Shown: positions 7,841 through 17,085 of the stretch, piece by piece
Layout: the number at the start of each line of letters is the position of its first letter
Numbering within the stretch: position 1 is the stretch's first letter
Source: Alcanivoracaceae bacterium
GTDB taxonomy: Bacteria > Pseudomonadota > Gammaproteobacteria > Xanthomonadales > Marinicellaceae
Length of the DNA: 64,000 nucleotides
Assembly: GCA_016744455.1 (NCBI GenBank)
Contig: JADGEI010000009.1
Span: 1 to 64,000 of the forward strand
Reading direction: 5' to 3'
Notes under the pieces: model-generated
What the model was told of the DNA's origin: nothing
Seen by the model: the letters and a program-made list of their open reading frames with translations, nothing else
Database searches by the model: none
Program-made: the position numbers and the translations under genes

Positions 7841-9297
7841 ACCATTTAATTCTTCTGGTGGTATTACCTTTATTATCCGCTTTCATTATTCCTGTGGTTG
7901 CCAAGCATTCACTCACTATTTCACGTTTAATTGGCCCTGTTGTCTTAGTGTTTATTTTGGCTTTAGTTGTGCTATCTTGGAATAGTGTTGGCAGTAACGG
8001 TTTTGCAATTTTTCTTGGTGGTTTTTTACCACCGGTTGGTATCGTGTTTTATATTGACCATTTTAGCTTGATGTTATCGGGTTTAATTGCTGGCATGTTG
8101 TTGATTGTATGGCCTTGGAATTCTTACGTCGCTCCAAGACAGTATTCTTTATATATGTTATTAACAGCGGCTTCTTTTGGGTTGGTTTTAAGTGCTGATT
8201 TATTTAATCTTTATGTGTTCTATGAATTATTGGCTGTGGCTACTTACGGCTTGATCGCTCGACAAAAAAATCCAGCAGCTGCAGTGGCTGCACTACGATA
8301 TTTGTTTGTTAGTGCTACAGGATCTGCAATGTTATTATTAGGAATTGCCATAATTTATACGCTAACGGGAACGTTAAATATTGCCCATTTAGCTACAATG
8401 ACAGACCAATTACATGGTTTAGCTGGGTTATCGGCATTTGCATTGATTGTTATTGGTGCTGGCGTTAAAGCTGAAATGTTTCTACTTAATACTTGGGTAC
8501 CAGAAGTATACTCTACGATTGAAACACCTTTAGCTGCGTTGCTTGCAGGTTTAATTTCAAAACTTGCAACGGTGTTGATTATTCGGGTGTTATTGATGTT
8601 ATTTCAGCAATCTGAAGTGTTACAGATGTTATTGGTTGTTGGTGTATTTGGTGTAATCAGTGGCGAGATGGTTGCTTGGCGAGCCAAAGATATGTTGAGG
8701 ATGCTGTCATTTTCTTCTATTGCTCAATTAGGAATGATCTTTATTGCCTTCTCAATTGCTGGTGAAGTTGGCTTATGGATTGGTTTAGCAATGATGTTAC
8801 ACCATTTACTGGTCAAGGGCGGGTTATTTTTATTGGCCGATAAAATGCAAGGTTCTTTTGATAATTTACGTGGATATGCGAAACGGTCAGCGATGGCTGT
8901 CGCTATTTTTATTATATTTATCCTATCATTGTTAGGTATACCTCCTTTTCCTGGGTTTTGGATTAAGTTAATGCTAATTTTAAACTTAGCTGAGCAAAAC
9001 AATACCTTATACCATTATGCCATTGGCTTTATTTTACTTGCTACCGTGATTGAAGCAGCTTATTTGTTTAAATTGGTGCGTTATTTGTTCCAAGATGAAG
9101 AAGCCGCCACAATAGTCTCCACGCCTAAAAGTTTAACTTTTTGGTATGCACAAATTTTTGCTTTAGTTTTATTGGTTTCACTCGCATTTATTTCACCCAT
9201 ATCAAATCGATTAAAAGACATGGCTTCTCAAGTGGCAAACCCTGATATTTATATTAATACTATCTTACCAAGTCACCTGAGTGGAGGTAACCCATGA
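7837..9297 (+). CDS. mrpD: MrpD/NuoN-like proton-channel antiporter subunit (MbxH-like)
   Basis: This 486-residue protein has about 14 membrane helices of the proton_antipo_M family. It retains the key charged residues of the half-channels: the helix-5 glutamate in FNLYVFYELL and the helix-7 lysine in GAGVKAEMF. It is the counterpart of MrpD in antiporters, NuoM/N in complex I and MbxH in MBS. It overlaps both neighbours by 4 bp and is followed by a second antiporter-like subunit, as MbxH is by MbxH'. Confidence 0.92.
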   Translation: MNHLILLVVLPLLSAFIIPVVAKHSLTISRLIGPVVLVFILALVVLSWNSVGSNGFAIFLGGFLPPVGIVFYIDHFSLMLSGLIAGMLLIVWPWNSYVAPRQYSLYMLLTAASFGLVLSADLFNLYVFYELLAVATYGLIARQKNPAAAVAALRYLFVSATGSAMLLLGIAIIYTLTGTLNIAHLATMTDQLHGLAGLSAFALIVIGAGVKAEMFLLNTWVPEVYSTIETPLAALLAGLISKLATVLIIRVLLMLFQQSEVLQMLLVVGVFGVISGEMVAWRAKDMLRMLSFSSIAQLGMIFIAFSIAGEVGLWIGLAMMLHHLLVKGGLFLLADKMQGSFDNLRGYAKRSAMAVAIFIIFILSLLGIPPFPGFWIKLMLILNLAEQNNTLYHYAIGFILLATVIEAAYLFKLVRYLFQDEEAATIVSTPKSLTFWYAQIFALVLLVSLAFISPISNRLKDMASQVANPDIYINTILPSHLSGGNP

Positions 9298-11192
9298 ATT
9301 TACTCGATCAATTTTTTGTTATTGTCGCTGTGGCTTTGATTTCAATTGCGATGCTAAGAAACATTAAAGTTAATAGCATAGTGTCGACATTATGGTACGT
9401 ATTAATGGTGGTAATGTTAGCACGGATGTCAAGCGTTGCTTATAATGCTGACACAATAACCTCAGCATTCTCTATTGAGTTACTAGGTTTTCGCATGTAC
9501 TGGAAATTCACCGCATTATCATGGTTTTTTTCTATCATTACCGTTGTTTCAGCATTAGCTTCTTCATTATTTATGTCAGGCGATTGGGGTAAACAATACC
9601 GCCAACAAGGTGGAAATTATGGCTTGTTACAATTGGCATTGATTTTAAATGTTGTTAGCATGTTGATACTGTTAGCCAGTGGTGATTTGTTGTCTTTGTT
9701 TATTGGTTGGGAATTTGTCTCTTGGGCAAGTTTTTTAATGATGGTATTGATGCCCTCAAAAACTGCCAAGAAAGCCGCTGTTAAATACGTTATTTATGCG
9801 ATAGTTGGTGCGATGGCATTATTGGCTGCATTGGCAATGGTTTATGCAAGCAGCGGTTCATTGGATTTTACTCAAATTACCGATGCCTTTATACAGATGA
9901 CTGATAACATGAAATTTGGTTTTGTTCTGTTATTTTTTATTGGTTTTGCCATAAAAATGGGTTTATTACCATTTCACCTATGGCAAGCCGTTGCCTATGC
10001 CGAAACTCCTGGACCTGGAGCGGCTTTTTTGGGTGCAATATCATCACGCATGGGATTATTTACCATTTTGGTTGTAATTGTTCAATTTATAGGGTTAGGC
10101 AATTTAGAAGAAATGAATATTGCCTTGCCTTATTTGAACATGAAATCACTTCTGGCATGGATTGCGGCATTAACCACCATTATTCCGACCTATATTGCCT
10201 TACAACAGCATGATGCCAAACGTTTGTTGGCATGGCACGGCGTTGGCCAAGGAGGATATATGTTATTGGGCATTATGATGTATGATAGCATTGGCAGTGC
10301 TGGTGGCTTAATGCATGTATTGAATCATGCTTCTTATCAAGCCGCTTTATTTTTAACTGTTGTAGCAGTGGTGTATAGAACAGGCACTTCTGATTTAAAT
10401 AAACTGGGTGGATTGGTCACACAAATGCCTTTGACTTTTTTGGTGATGTTAATTGGTATTATTGGATTGGCAGGATTACCACCTATGAATGGTTTTGTCT
10501 CAAAATGGATGGTATACAGATCTTTATTAGTGAATGGCGAACCGTTATTATTTGTCGCAGCAGTCTTGGGTACTTTAGGCACCATTCTTTCGGTATATAA
10601 ATTAATTCATAATACCTTTCTTGGGCAGTTACGTGTGGAACATCAGCAGGTGCGTGAAGTCCCTTGGAGCATGATGGTACCAATGCTAGGTTTGTCAGTA
10701 ATAGTTTTCATCACTGGCTTTATGCCTGGATTAATCCTCCCATGGATTGCTTCGATACAAGAAACCATCGGCTTACCTGTCGTTACTTACCACTTAGGTG
10801 GCATTGAATATGCAAAAGGAGGATTAGACATGATTTGGGTTAGTGGTATACTCTTTTATGGTTTTGGTGTTGGAGCTTTAATCTTCTATTTCCTTGGTGG
10901 AAAGGCTAAACGCATCCATCAATATGATAATTATGCCGGCGGGCACTTTTTATCATCTGAAGTGAAATACCATTATTCCAATAATTTTTATCCTGGCCTG
11001 ATGCATTTAATTGGTAACTGGTACCGTGGAAGTTTTAAGTGGATGGAAAATGTCATTGTTTCTGCACTCAGTTTTGTATCCAAACTGTTTGAAAACATGT
11101 ATCGTTCTCGCCAACCAGTTATGTTGTTGGTCCTAGTTGCAGTTGTTGCCCTTTTTTCAATTTATAAAAATTATAGTGGAGCAGGTTCATGA
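9294..11192 (+). CDS. NuoL/MrpA-N-like antiporter subunit (MbxH'-like)
   Basis: A second proton_antipo_M subunit of 632 residues, with the glutamate in FIGWEFVSWASF and the lysine in GFAIKMGLLPFHLWQ, the standard half-channel residues. It continues through 14 or so helices to a C-terminal extension that ends in another helix (about 608-625). Two antiporter-like subunits in tandem (H and H') before the NuoH-like gene match the archaeal Mbx order and differ from Mbh, which has one. It probably carries out proton or sodium pumping coupled to the redox arm. Confidence 0.9.
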   Translation: MNLLDQFFVIVAVALISIAMLRNIKVNSIVSTLWYVLMVVMLARMSSVAYNADTITSAFSIELLGFRMYWKFTALSWFFSIITVVSALASSLFMSGDWGKQYRQQGGNYGLLQLALILNVVSMLILLASGDLLSLFIGWEFVSWASFLMMVLMPSKTAKKAAVKYVIYAIVGAMALLAALAMVYASSGSLDFTQITDAFIQMTDNMKFGFVLLFFIGFAIKMGLLPFHLWQAVAYAETPGPGAAFLGAISSRMGLFTILVVIVQFIGLGNLEEMNIALPYLNMKSLLAWIAALTTIIPTYIALQQHDAKRLLAWHGVGQGGYMLLGIMMYDSIGSAGGLMHVLNHASYQAALFLTVVAVVYRTGTSDLNKLGGLVTQMPLTFLVMLIGIIGLAGLPPMNGFVSKWMVYRSLLVNGEPLLFVAAVLGTLGTILSVYKLIHNTFLGQLRVEHQQVREVPWSMMVPMLGLSVIVFITGFMPGLILPWIASIQETIGLPVVTYHLGGIEYAKGGLDMIWVSGILFYGFGVGALIFYFLGGKAKRIHQYDNYAGGHFLSSEVKYHYSNNFYPGLMHLIGNWYRGSFKWMENVIVSALSFVSKLFENMYRSRQPVMLLVLVAVVALFSIYKNYSGAGS

Positions 11193-12076
11193 GTTTTGTA
11201 GAAATAATTTCTGAACTAGTACTTATGCCTCTTATTGCCTTTGTAGTGGGGTTGATGATGGTGTTAATGATGCGTAAAATTTCTGCTCGTCTACAACGCC
11301 GAATTGGCCCACCGTTCTTCCAACCCATTTATGACATAGTTAAATTGTATGGGAAAGACACGCAGGTCTCACATGGTCTCATTCATGATATCGGCATTGT
11401 AATGGCAGTTGGTGGTTATATTGGGGCAGAAATTCTATTGCCTGTGCCGGGAATGGAAGGCATTGCTGATAAAGGGGGCATTATCACTTTATCTTACTTT
11501 TTAATGATTCCTTCTTTGGGTATGGCCCTAGGTGTGGGTCAATGTGCCAATCCCAATGGTTCTATCGGTATATCACGCGCTCTGACAGCTATGTTGGCCT
11601 ATGATATTCCATTCATTATTGTTGTATTTGGTGCCGCTTGGCATTATGAAAGCACTTCTTTAATTGGCATGATTGAGTATCAACAAGCCAATGCATGGGG
11701 AATCATCGAAATGCCTTTTCTTGCCATTGCCGGTTTATTTGCTCTACAAGGCATGTTGGGTAAACAACCATTTGAAATTTATATTGCACCTGCTGAAATT
11801 GCCACTGGCCCAATGGTAGAAATGAGTGGTAAATACATGGGTGGACTGTTTGTTATGCAAACGTTTCAATTGTATACCGCAGGTGTATTGTATGCCTCGT
11901 TATTCCTTGGCGGTGGAGAAAGCTGGTTGGATTTATTACCCAAGGCTTTCTTAGTGGTAGCAATACCCATGAGCATTGCTTTTCTGTTTCCCCGATATAA
12001 AACTGAAGACCTAATTCGCATCTTGTGGAAATGGCCAGTAATGCTTGCCTTAATTGGTTTAGCTTTCATACTTTGA
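11189..12076 (+). CDS. NuoH/HyfC/MbxM-like membrane subunit
   Basis: This 295-residue protein belongs to the complex I subunit 1 / hydrogenase-4 component C family. The first loop has RKISARLQRRIGPPFFQPIYD then KLYGKD, the form found in energy-converting hydrogenases and Mbx rather than the longer NuoH form. A later loop has LGKQPFEIYIAPAEIATGP with conserved acidic residues. It connects the membrane arm to the NuoB/NuoD module. It sits immediately before the NuoBCD genes, the position of mbxM. Confidence 0.92.
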   Translation: MSFVEIISELVLMPLIAFVVGLMMVLMMRKISARLQRRIGPPFFQPIYDIVKLYGKDTQVSHGLIHDIGIVMAVGGYIGAEILLPVPGMEGIADKGGIITLSYFLMIPSLGMALGVGQCANPNGSIGISRALTAMLAYDIPFIIVVFGAAWHYESTSLIGMIEYQQANAWGIIEMPFLAIAGLFALQGMLGKQPFEIYIAPAEIATGPMVEMSGKYMGGLFVMQTFQLYTAGVLYASLFLGGGESWLDLLPKAFLVVAIPMSIAFLFPRYKTEDLIRILWKWPVMLALIGLAFIL

Positions 12077-12087
12077 GATTAAAAAAT

Positions 12088-12804
12088 ATGATGAAAAAAG
12101 AACTAAAAATCAAGTCAAACAAGACTAATCAACAAAAACAAAAACGCACCAATCCGTTGGCCAATGTGTTTGATGATTTTATTGACTTTTGTCAATCCAA
12201 ATCTTTATTCATGCTGCATTATTGCACGGGTTGTGGCGCGATTGAATTACCTCCAGCAATGACTTCTCGCTTTGATATGGAACGTTTGGGAATTCAACCA
12301 ATGGTCACACCCAGGCAAGCCGATATTTTATTGGTAACAGGTTATGTATCAGTTAAAACTCTTAAACGAGTGATTTTGACCTATGAGCAAATGCAAGCGC
12401 CCAAATACGTAATTGGTATCTGTTCTTGTACTGTAAATGGTGGGATGTACTGGCAGAGTTATGCGACTGCAAAAAAACTTAATGAATACATGCCAGTTGA
12501 TGTCTATATAGCAGGTTGCATGCCACGGCCTGAAGCCGTATTAGAAGGGTTAAACAGGCTTAAAAACAACATCAAAAATGACAGAAAAGAGCAAAAAGGA
12601 AGCGCTTGGAAAGACTACTACAAAAACTACGATTATTACCTTGGCAATCAACAAAACTTATTTGGCAAGGAATGGCAAACACCAGTTGATGTCATTGCTG
12701 AGGCTAAGTTATATGGCTTAGAAGGTGAAGGTACTTATGGTGAAAACACAAAAAAGCTTAAAATGGTTCAACACCCACTATTACCACAAGAGATGAAATT
12801 ATGA
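12088..12804 (+). CDS. NuoB/MbxJ-like [4Fe-4S] small subunit
   Basis: The 238-residue protein shows the NuoB/hydrogenase small-subunit fold. A CTGC motif stands in place of the tandem CC of complex I, then TPRQADILLVTG, then GICSCTVNGGMY and AGCMPRPEA supply the other ligands of the N2-type cluster. CxxC spacing is the hydrogenase/Mbx type. A C-terminal extension (about 170-238) is unusually long. A frame opening at 12025 would overlap the previous gene, so the ATG at 12088 (or 12091), 11 bp after that stop, is chosen. It partners the NuoC- and NuoD-like proteins that follow. Confidence 0.9.
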   Translation: MMKKELKIKSNKTNQQKQKRTNPLANVFDDFIDFCQSKSLFMLHYCTGCGAIELPPAMTSRFDMERLGIQPMVTPRQADILLVTGYVSVKTLKRVILTYEQMQAPKYVIGICSCTVNGGMYWQSYATAKKLNEYMPVDVYIAGCMPRPEAVLEGLNRLKNNIKNDRKEQKGSAWKDYYKNYDYYLGNQQNLFGKEWQTPVDVIAEAKLYGLEGEGTYGENTKKLKMVQHPLLPQEMKL

Positions 12805-13430
12805 GTCTTGAATCACTAAATGAAATCTTAAATAAAATCAACACCATTAAAATCACTCATAAACATAAACGCCGTATACGTGTTGATGTTAAGGCTGATT
12901 CACTTACTACATTATTAGAATTAATCAAAGGGCAGGCATCATTTTTACATTTATCAGCAATAACCTGTGTGGATTGGATTGAAGATAATCAGTTTGAATT
13001 GGTCTATCATGTTTGGTCTTATGAAGAAAACTGCTTGATTTCGGCCCATACACGCATTGACCGTGATGATGCCAAATTTGTCACAGTTTATGATTTGTAT
13101 AAACCTGCTGATTTTTTTGAACGGGATATTTATGAAATGTACGGCGTATTTTTTATTGGCAGCCCACGCATGGAAAAATTTATCTTAACTGAGTGGTTTG
13201 GTATGCCACCGATGCGTAAGGACTTTGATTCTGAAGCTTATGTTCAAGAAACCTTTAATTGGACAGAATATAATCCTGATTGGTTACAAGAACTCAGTGA
13301 TCAAGGTGGTGGTATTGCAATTAAACCAGAAGATATTCGGTTATCAGGAACCCTGCATAACAAAGCCACACACCGTGAACGAGAGAAAGCCAAAAAAGAA
13401 CACGTAGTTGGCAAAGGGTGGAAGTCATGA
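12801..13430 (+). CDS. NuoC/MbxK-like 30-kDa subunit
   Basis: A 209-residue protein with the Complex1_30kDa signature around residues 100-142: DFFERDIYEMYGVFF, then a GMPPMRKDF motif. It is a structural partner of the NuoD-like subunit. It overlaps the preceding gene by 4 bp and the next by the ATGA at 13427-13430, so the three genes are translationally coupled. Confidence 0.92.
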   Translation: MSLESLNEILNKINTIKITHKHKRRIRVDVKADSLTTLLELIKGQASFLHLSAITCVDWIEDNQFELVYHVWSYEENCLISAHTRIDRDDAKFVTVYDLYKPADFFERDIYEMYGVFFIGSPRMEKFILTEWFGMPPMRKDFDSEAYVQETFNWTEYNPDWLQELSDQGGGIAIKPEDIRLSGTLHNKATHREREKAKKEHVVGKGWKS

Positions 13431-14569
13431 GACCAGAAAATTACCAAGCAGTGCCGTTAGGAGATAGCAATGAATACGAAATTTTTATTGGCCCGAATCA
13501 TCCAGGTATTGAAGGCAATTATGCACTAAAGTTAATTTTAGATGGCGATACCGTAGTTAAAGGCACAACTGATGCTGGATATTTACATCGTGGTTTTGAA
13601 AAACTAATGGAAGGCCGCTTGTGGATTCAAAATCTAGCAATTGTACCTCGAATTTGTGTCCCTGATCCCGCGCCAATGGAAGTTTCTTATTCATTGGCAG
13701 TAGAAGAAATAATGGGGATAGATGCACCAATTCGTGCACAATGGATTCGTGTGTTACAGTTAGAACTATCTCGAATTGCGGCGCATTTATTTACCTTTGG
13801 TGGGCACGCCGCAACTACAGGTATGTATACACCGATGTATTGGGGTGTTGCCGATAGAGATTTAGTATTGGATTTGTTTGAAGATTTTACCGGTGGTCGG
13901 GTTTACAGTATTTATAATATACCTGGCGGTGTTAGACGTGAATTACCTGAAGGCTTTTTAGAAAAGTTAAGTCATCTACTAGATTACTTAGAGTCTAGGC
14001 AAAATGACTATGATAATTTATTATTTACTAACCAAATATTTGTACAGCGTGCTAAAGGTGTAGGAGTTTTGAGTAAAGAAGATGCCTTAGAATACGGCGT
14101 AACTGGCCCCAACTTACGGGCATGTGGTTTAGCATTCGATGTTCGACGAGATGACCCCTACCTCATATATGATCAGTTAGAATTTGATATACCAACCCAA
14201 CAAAAGGGGGATGCATGGTCAAGAATATTGGTTAGACGAGATGAATTGTTTCAAAGTATTCACATTTTGAGGCAAGTAATTGCCAAACTGCCTTCAATCA
14301 AAGGGCCTATTCGAACTGCAATACCAAACCCATTATCATGGAATGTACCAGCAGGAGAAGCTTATGCCCGGGTTGAATCATCTAAGGGCGAACTCGCCTA
14401 TTATGTAGTGTCAGATGGAGGCGACAAACCATATCGAGTACATGTACGAGGTCCGTCCTCAATGCATGCAGTACAAACCCTTGAATTTTTAGCAAAAGGT
14501 GCTCGCATTGAAGACGTGGCTCAAATTATGTTCTCACTCGATGCTTGCCCTCCAGAGGTTGATAGATAA
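13427..14569 (+). CDS. NuoD/MbxL-like large subunit lacking a full [NiFe] site
   Basis: This 380-residue protein is homologous to complex I 49-kDa and group 4 hydrogenase large subunits (HRGFEKLMEGR near 54-64). In hydrogenases the active metal is held by RxCxxC and DPCxxC. Here the first reads R75-I-C77-V-P-D80 and the last reads D-A-C374-P-P-E377, so one cysteine of each pair remains and the other is acidic. That rules out a normal hydrogenase and differs from NuoD, which usually has none. Archaeal Mbx/MBS subunits also lack the complete set. The start is the ATG overlapping the NuoC stop; a GTG at 13418 is less likely. Confidence 0.9.
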   Translation: MRPENYQAVPLGDSNEYEIFIGPNHPGIEGNYALKLILDGDTVVKGTTDAGYLHRGFEKLMEGRLWIQNLAIVPRICVPDPAPMEVSYSLAVEEIMGIDAPIRAQWIRVLQLELSRIAAHLFTFGGHAATTGMYTPMYWGVADRDLVLDLFEDFTGGRVYSIYNIPGGVRRELPEGFLEKLSHLLDYLESRQNDYDNLLFTNQIFVQRAKGVGVLSKEDALEYGVTGPNLRACGLAFDVRRDDPYLIYDQLEFDIPTQQKGDAWSRILVRRDELFQSIHILRQVIAKLPSIKGPIRTAIPNPLSWNVPAGEAYARVESSKGELAYYVVSDGGDKPYRVHVRGPSSMHAVQTLEFLAKGARIEDVAQIMFSLDACPPEVDR

Positions 14570-16407
14570 TGAAAAAAATTGATTACAGAGATAAAGGCAG
14601 TATTCTAAATCCATTAAAAAATTTGCAATTTTTTGCACGTAAACCGATTACAGAAAAACTAGAACCCCGCCCTGCCAGCGCTTCTTACCGAGGTTTTCAC
14701 ATTAATGATATGGACTTGTGTATTGGTTGTAGCTCTTGTCAAAAAATTTGTGACAATGCTGCCATTACCATGGTTGAGGTTCCATCAATTAAAGAAGATG
14801 CCGCAAAAGGTATTCGAAATTTACGCCCTGCAATTGATTACGGGCGTTGTTGTTGGTGTGCACTATGTGTAGATATATGCCCAACCAGTGCTATAGAAAT
14901 GACACGTGAATATGTACATACCTGTGATGGAGATGATACCGATAGCTATTTTGTATTCCCAAGTGAAAATGGTATTCACGACTTAAAATTTGCTAAAGGC
15001 TGGACCAAGACCGAGGACAGTGATTTACTCGACCGCATTCGCAGACCAATGGGTGAGATGAAACCAGAGGCACGAATCAACAACTTTGATGAAGTTGTTG
15101 ATGGATTCACCATGGAAATGGCGGTAGAAGAAGCTTCTCGTTGCGTTGACTGTGGATTATGTGAAGATGCCTGCCCTGCCCACATGCATGCACCGAATTA
15201 TATCCGTTCCATTTACGAAGGTAATTTAGAGCAAGCTGTTGAATGGATGTATGAAACCAACCCTTTCTCACACGTCTGTGGCCGGGTTTGCACCCATATT
15301 TGCGAAGATGCTTGTTCATTAGGACGAGTTGATGAAAATGGTGTGAAGAACTCACAACCCATTGCCATTCGTTGGCTAAAACGTTTTGCCATGGATAATG
15401 TTTCTAAAGCGACGATTAAGCATATTGCTCAAAAAGGTAAAACACATATAAAATCAGGTAAAAGCGTTGCTGTTATTGGTGCAGGACCCGCTGGATTAAC
15501 AGCAGCTTTTGATCTCGCTAAAAAAGGGCATAGAGTCACGGTATATGAAGCCTTACCTAAAGCAGGAGGCATGACTAGATATGGTATTCCTAATTACCGA
15601 TTACCAGAAGATCGTTTGGATCAAGATATTGAAGTCATTACATCTGTTGGTGTTAAAATTAATTACAATGTGCGCGTTGGTACTGACATTAGCATGCAAC
15701 AAATACACCAAGAAAATGATGCCGTTATTCTTGCTATTGGATTACATAATGGCCGCTCTACTCGTATTTCAGGCAGTGATAACAAAGCAGTTGTCAAAGC
15801 GGTCGATTTATTACGTATGATTCCACAAGGTGATAAATTCATCGCCCCAAAATCGGCAGTAGTAATTGGTGGTGGTAATGTTGCTATGGATATTGCCCGA
15901 AGTATGGCACGATTACAGATGAAACAACATAACAAAGTAAACGTTGTGGTTTCAGCTTTAGAGGCCTTAGGCAACTCTTTTTTAGCGGATGATGAAGAAG
16001 TTTCTGAATCACTAGAAGAAGGGATTACAATTCTTGATTCACGCGGTCCTAAACAATGTGTAATTAGCAAGGGAAGATTAACAGGATTAGAAACGGTTAA
16101 TGTTTTATCCATATTTGATAACAAGGGTCGATTTTCTCCAAAATATGATAACTCTGATTTACAGTATCACCCTGCTGAAATGGTTATAGAAGCCATAGGC
16201 CAAAGTGCCGATATCACACTATTAGGCAAAGACCTAATCGAAGAACTGGATTGGGATCGTGGAAGAATAAAAATTAATGACAATGGCAGTACTTCAGTTG
16301 AATGGTTGTGGTCTGCTGGTGACATGGTCAAAGGCCCTGATGTAATAAATGCTGTTGCCGATGGACATCGTGTGGCTAATGATATTGATAGCTATTTAAC
16401 ACGTTAA
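14569..16407 (+). CDS. NuoI-like ferredoxin fused to GltD/NfnB-type NAD(P)H flavoprotein
   Basis: A 612-residue fusion. Residues about 45-112 hold two [4Fe-4S] motifs of NuoI/MbxN type (CIGCSSCQKIC and CCWCALCVDIC). Residues about 190-240 hold the cysteine-rich motifs of glutamate synthase small subunits (CVDCGLCEDAC, then CGRVCTHICEDAC). Then comes an FAD site (GAGPAGLTAA) and an NAD(P) site (IGGGNVAMDIA), and the C-terminal GD motif in LWSAGDMVKGPD. The layout implies that electrons pass between NAD(P)H, FAD and a chain of FeS clusters in the NuoB/D arm. As last gene of the operon it replaces the NuoEFG input module of complex I. Electron direction cannot be deduced from sequence. Confidence 0.88.
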   Translation: MKKIDYRDKGSILNPLKNLQFFARKPITEKLEPRPASASYRGFHINDMDLCIGCSSCQKICDNAAITMVEVPSIKEDAAKGIRNLRPAIDYGRCCWCALCVDICPTSAIEMTREYVHTCDGDDTDSYFVFPSENGIHDLKFAKGWTKTEDSDLLDRIRRPMGEMKPEARINNFDEVVDGFTMEMAVEEASRCVDCGLCEDACPAHMHAPNYIRSIYEGNLEQAVEWMYETNPFSHVCGRVCTHICEDACSLGRVDENGVKNSQPIAIRWLKRFAMDNVSKATIKHIAQKGKTHIKSGKSVAVIGAGPAGLTAAFDLAKKGHRVTVYEALPKAGGMTRYGIPNYRLPEDRLDQDIEVITSVGVKINYNVRVGTDISMQQIHQENDAVILAIGLHNGRSTRISGSDNKAVVKAVDLLRMIPQGDKFIAPKSAVVIGGGNVAMDIARSMARLQMKQHNKVNVVVSALEALGNSFLADDEEVSESLEEGITILDSRGPKQCVISKGRLTGLETVNVLSIFDNKGRFSPKYDNSDLQYHPAEMVIEAIGQSADITLLGKDLIEELDWDRGRIKINDNGSTSVEWLWSAGDMVKGPDVINAVADGHRVANDIDSYLTR

Positions 16408-16521
16408 TAGGAATTTAGCTTATCACATTTCAAATTTTAAAAGTAACAATAGAACAACGATAGACTTAATTTATCGTACAATAATGGGAGATTTCTGCCA
16501 ACACAGAATTAAAATTACACA

Positions 16522-17043
16522 ATGAAAAATACCAACAAAGAGGGGCATAGCAAGTCCTATAAAAAACTACAAACAAAGAAAACGTTAGAAGAAATACTTG
16601 ATATAGCTATTTCTTTTGAAAAAACAGCACGTGATTTTTATACTGCATTAATCCCCAATGTAAGTAAAAATATCCGTTATTTGGTAGAAGAACTAGCTGA
16701 AGAAGAACAACAACATTTTGATTTATTTACTAATTTAAAAGAGAACTCAGAAGTTAAAAAACAGTTAGTCAAAAAAATTAACACGCCTGTTGAAGACCAT
16801 AAATTTTCTGATTTTGTTAAACTTGTTGATTTAGGTGACAATCCTGATGATCAAACCATATTAGTTTACGCGTTAGCACGTGAAGATGCTGCTATGAAAC
16901 AGTACAGGGATTTAGCTGAAAATGCACCTAAAGGTGAACTTAAAGATACTTTTAGCTTTCTAGCCATCGAAGAAGCTGAGCACAAACTTGAATTAGAAAA
17001 AAAATATTATGAAATTATTCACAGTGGTGGGCCTGGAATGTAA
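16522..17043 (+). CDS. Rubrerythrin/ferritin-like diiron protein
   Basis: The 173-residue protein folds as a four-helix ferritin-like domain: FEKTARDFY (helix A), EEQQHFDLF (helix B, ExxH), ALAREDAAMKQY (helix C) and AIEEAEHKLELE (helix D, ExxH). This is the rubrerythrin-type diiron set. There is no C-terminal rubredoxin domain. Such proteins often reduce peroxide or protect iron-sulfur enzymes. It lies 114 bp after the redox operon in the same direction and has its own leader region, so co-regulation with that FeS-rich complex is plausible but unproven. Confidence 0.82.
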   Translation: MKNTNKEGHSKSYKKLQTKKTLEEILDIAISFEKTARDFYTALIPNVSKNIRYLVEELAEEEQQHFDLFTNLKENSEVKKQLVKKINTPVEDHKFSDFVKLVDLGDNPDDQTILVYALAREDAAMKQYRDLAENAPKGELKDTFSFLAIEEAEHKLELEKKYYEIIHSGGPGM

Positions 17044-17085
17044 TATTGAATCACAAAATATTTTACTTCAAGAAATAGTGATTTA

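Noticed and set aside
15107..16124. Antisense open frames in the NuoI-GltD fusion gene
   Set aside because: They are entirely contained within a conserved redox protein on the plus strand and have no own signals.
5318..16407. Standard complex I or energy-converting hydrogenase
   Set aside because: There are no NuoE, F or G genes, and the large subunit lacks half of the [NiFe] cysteines; no hydrogenase maturation genes are near. Gene order follows Mbx instead.
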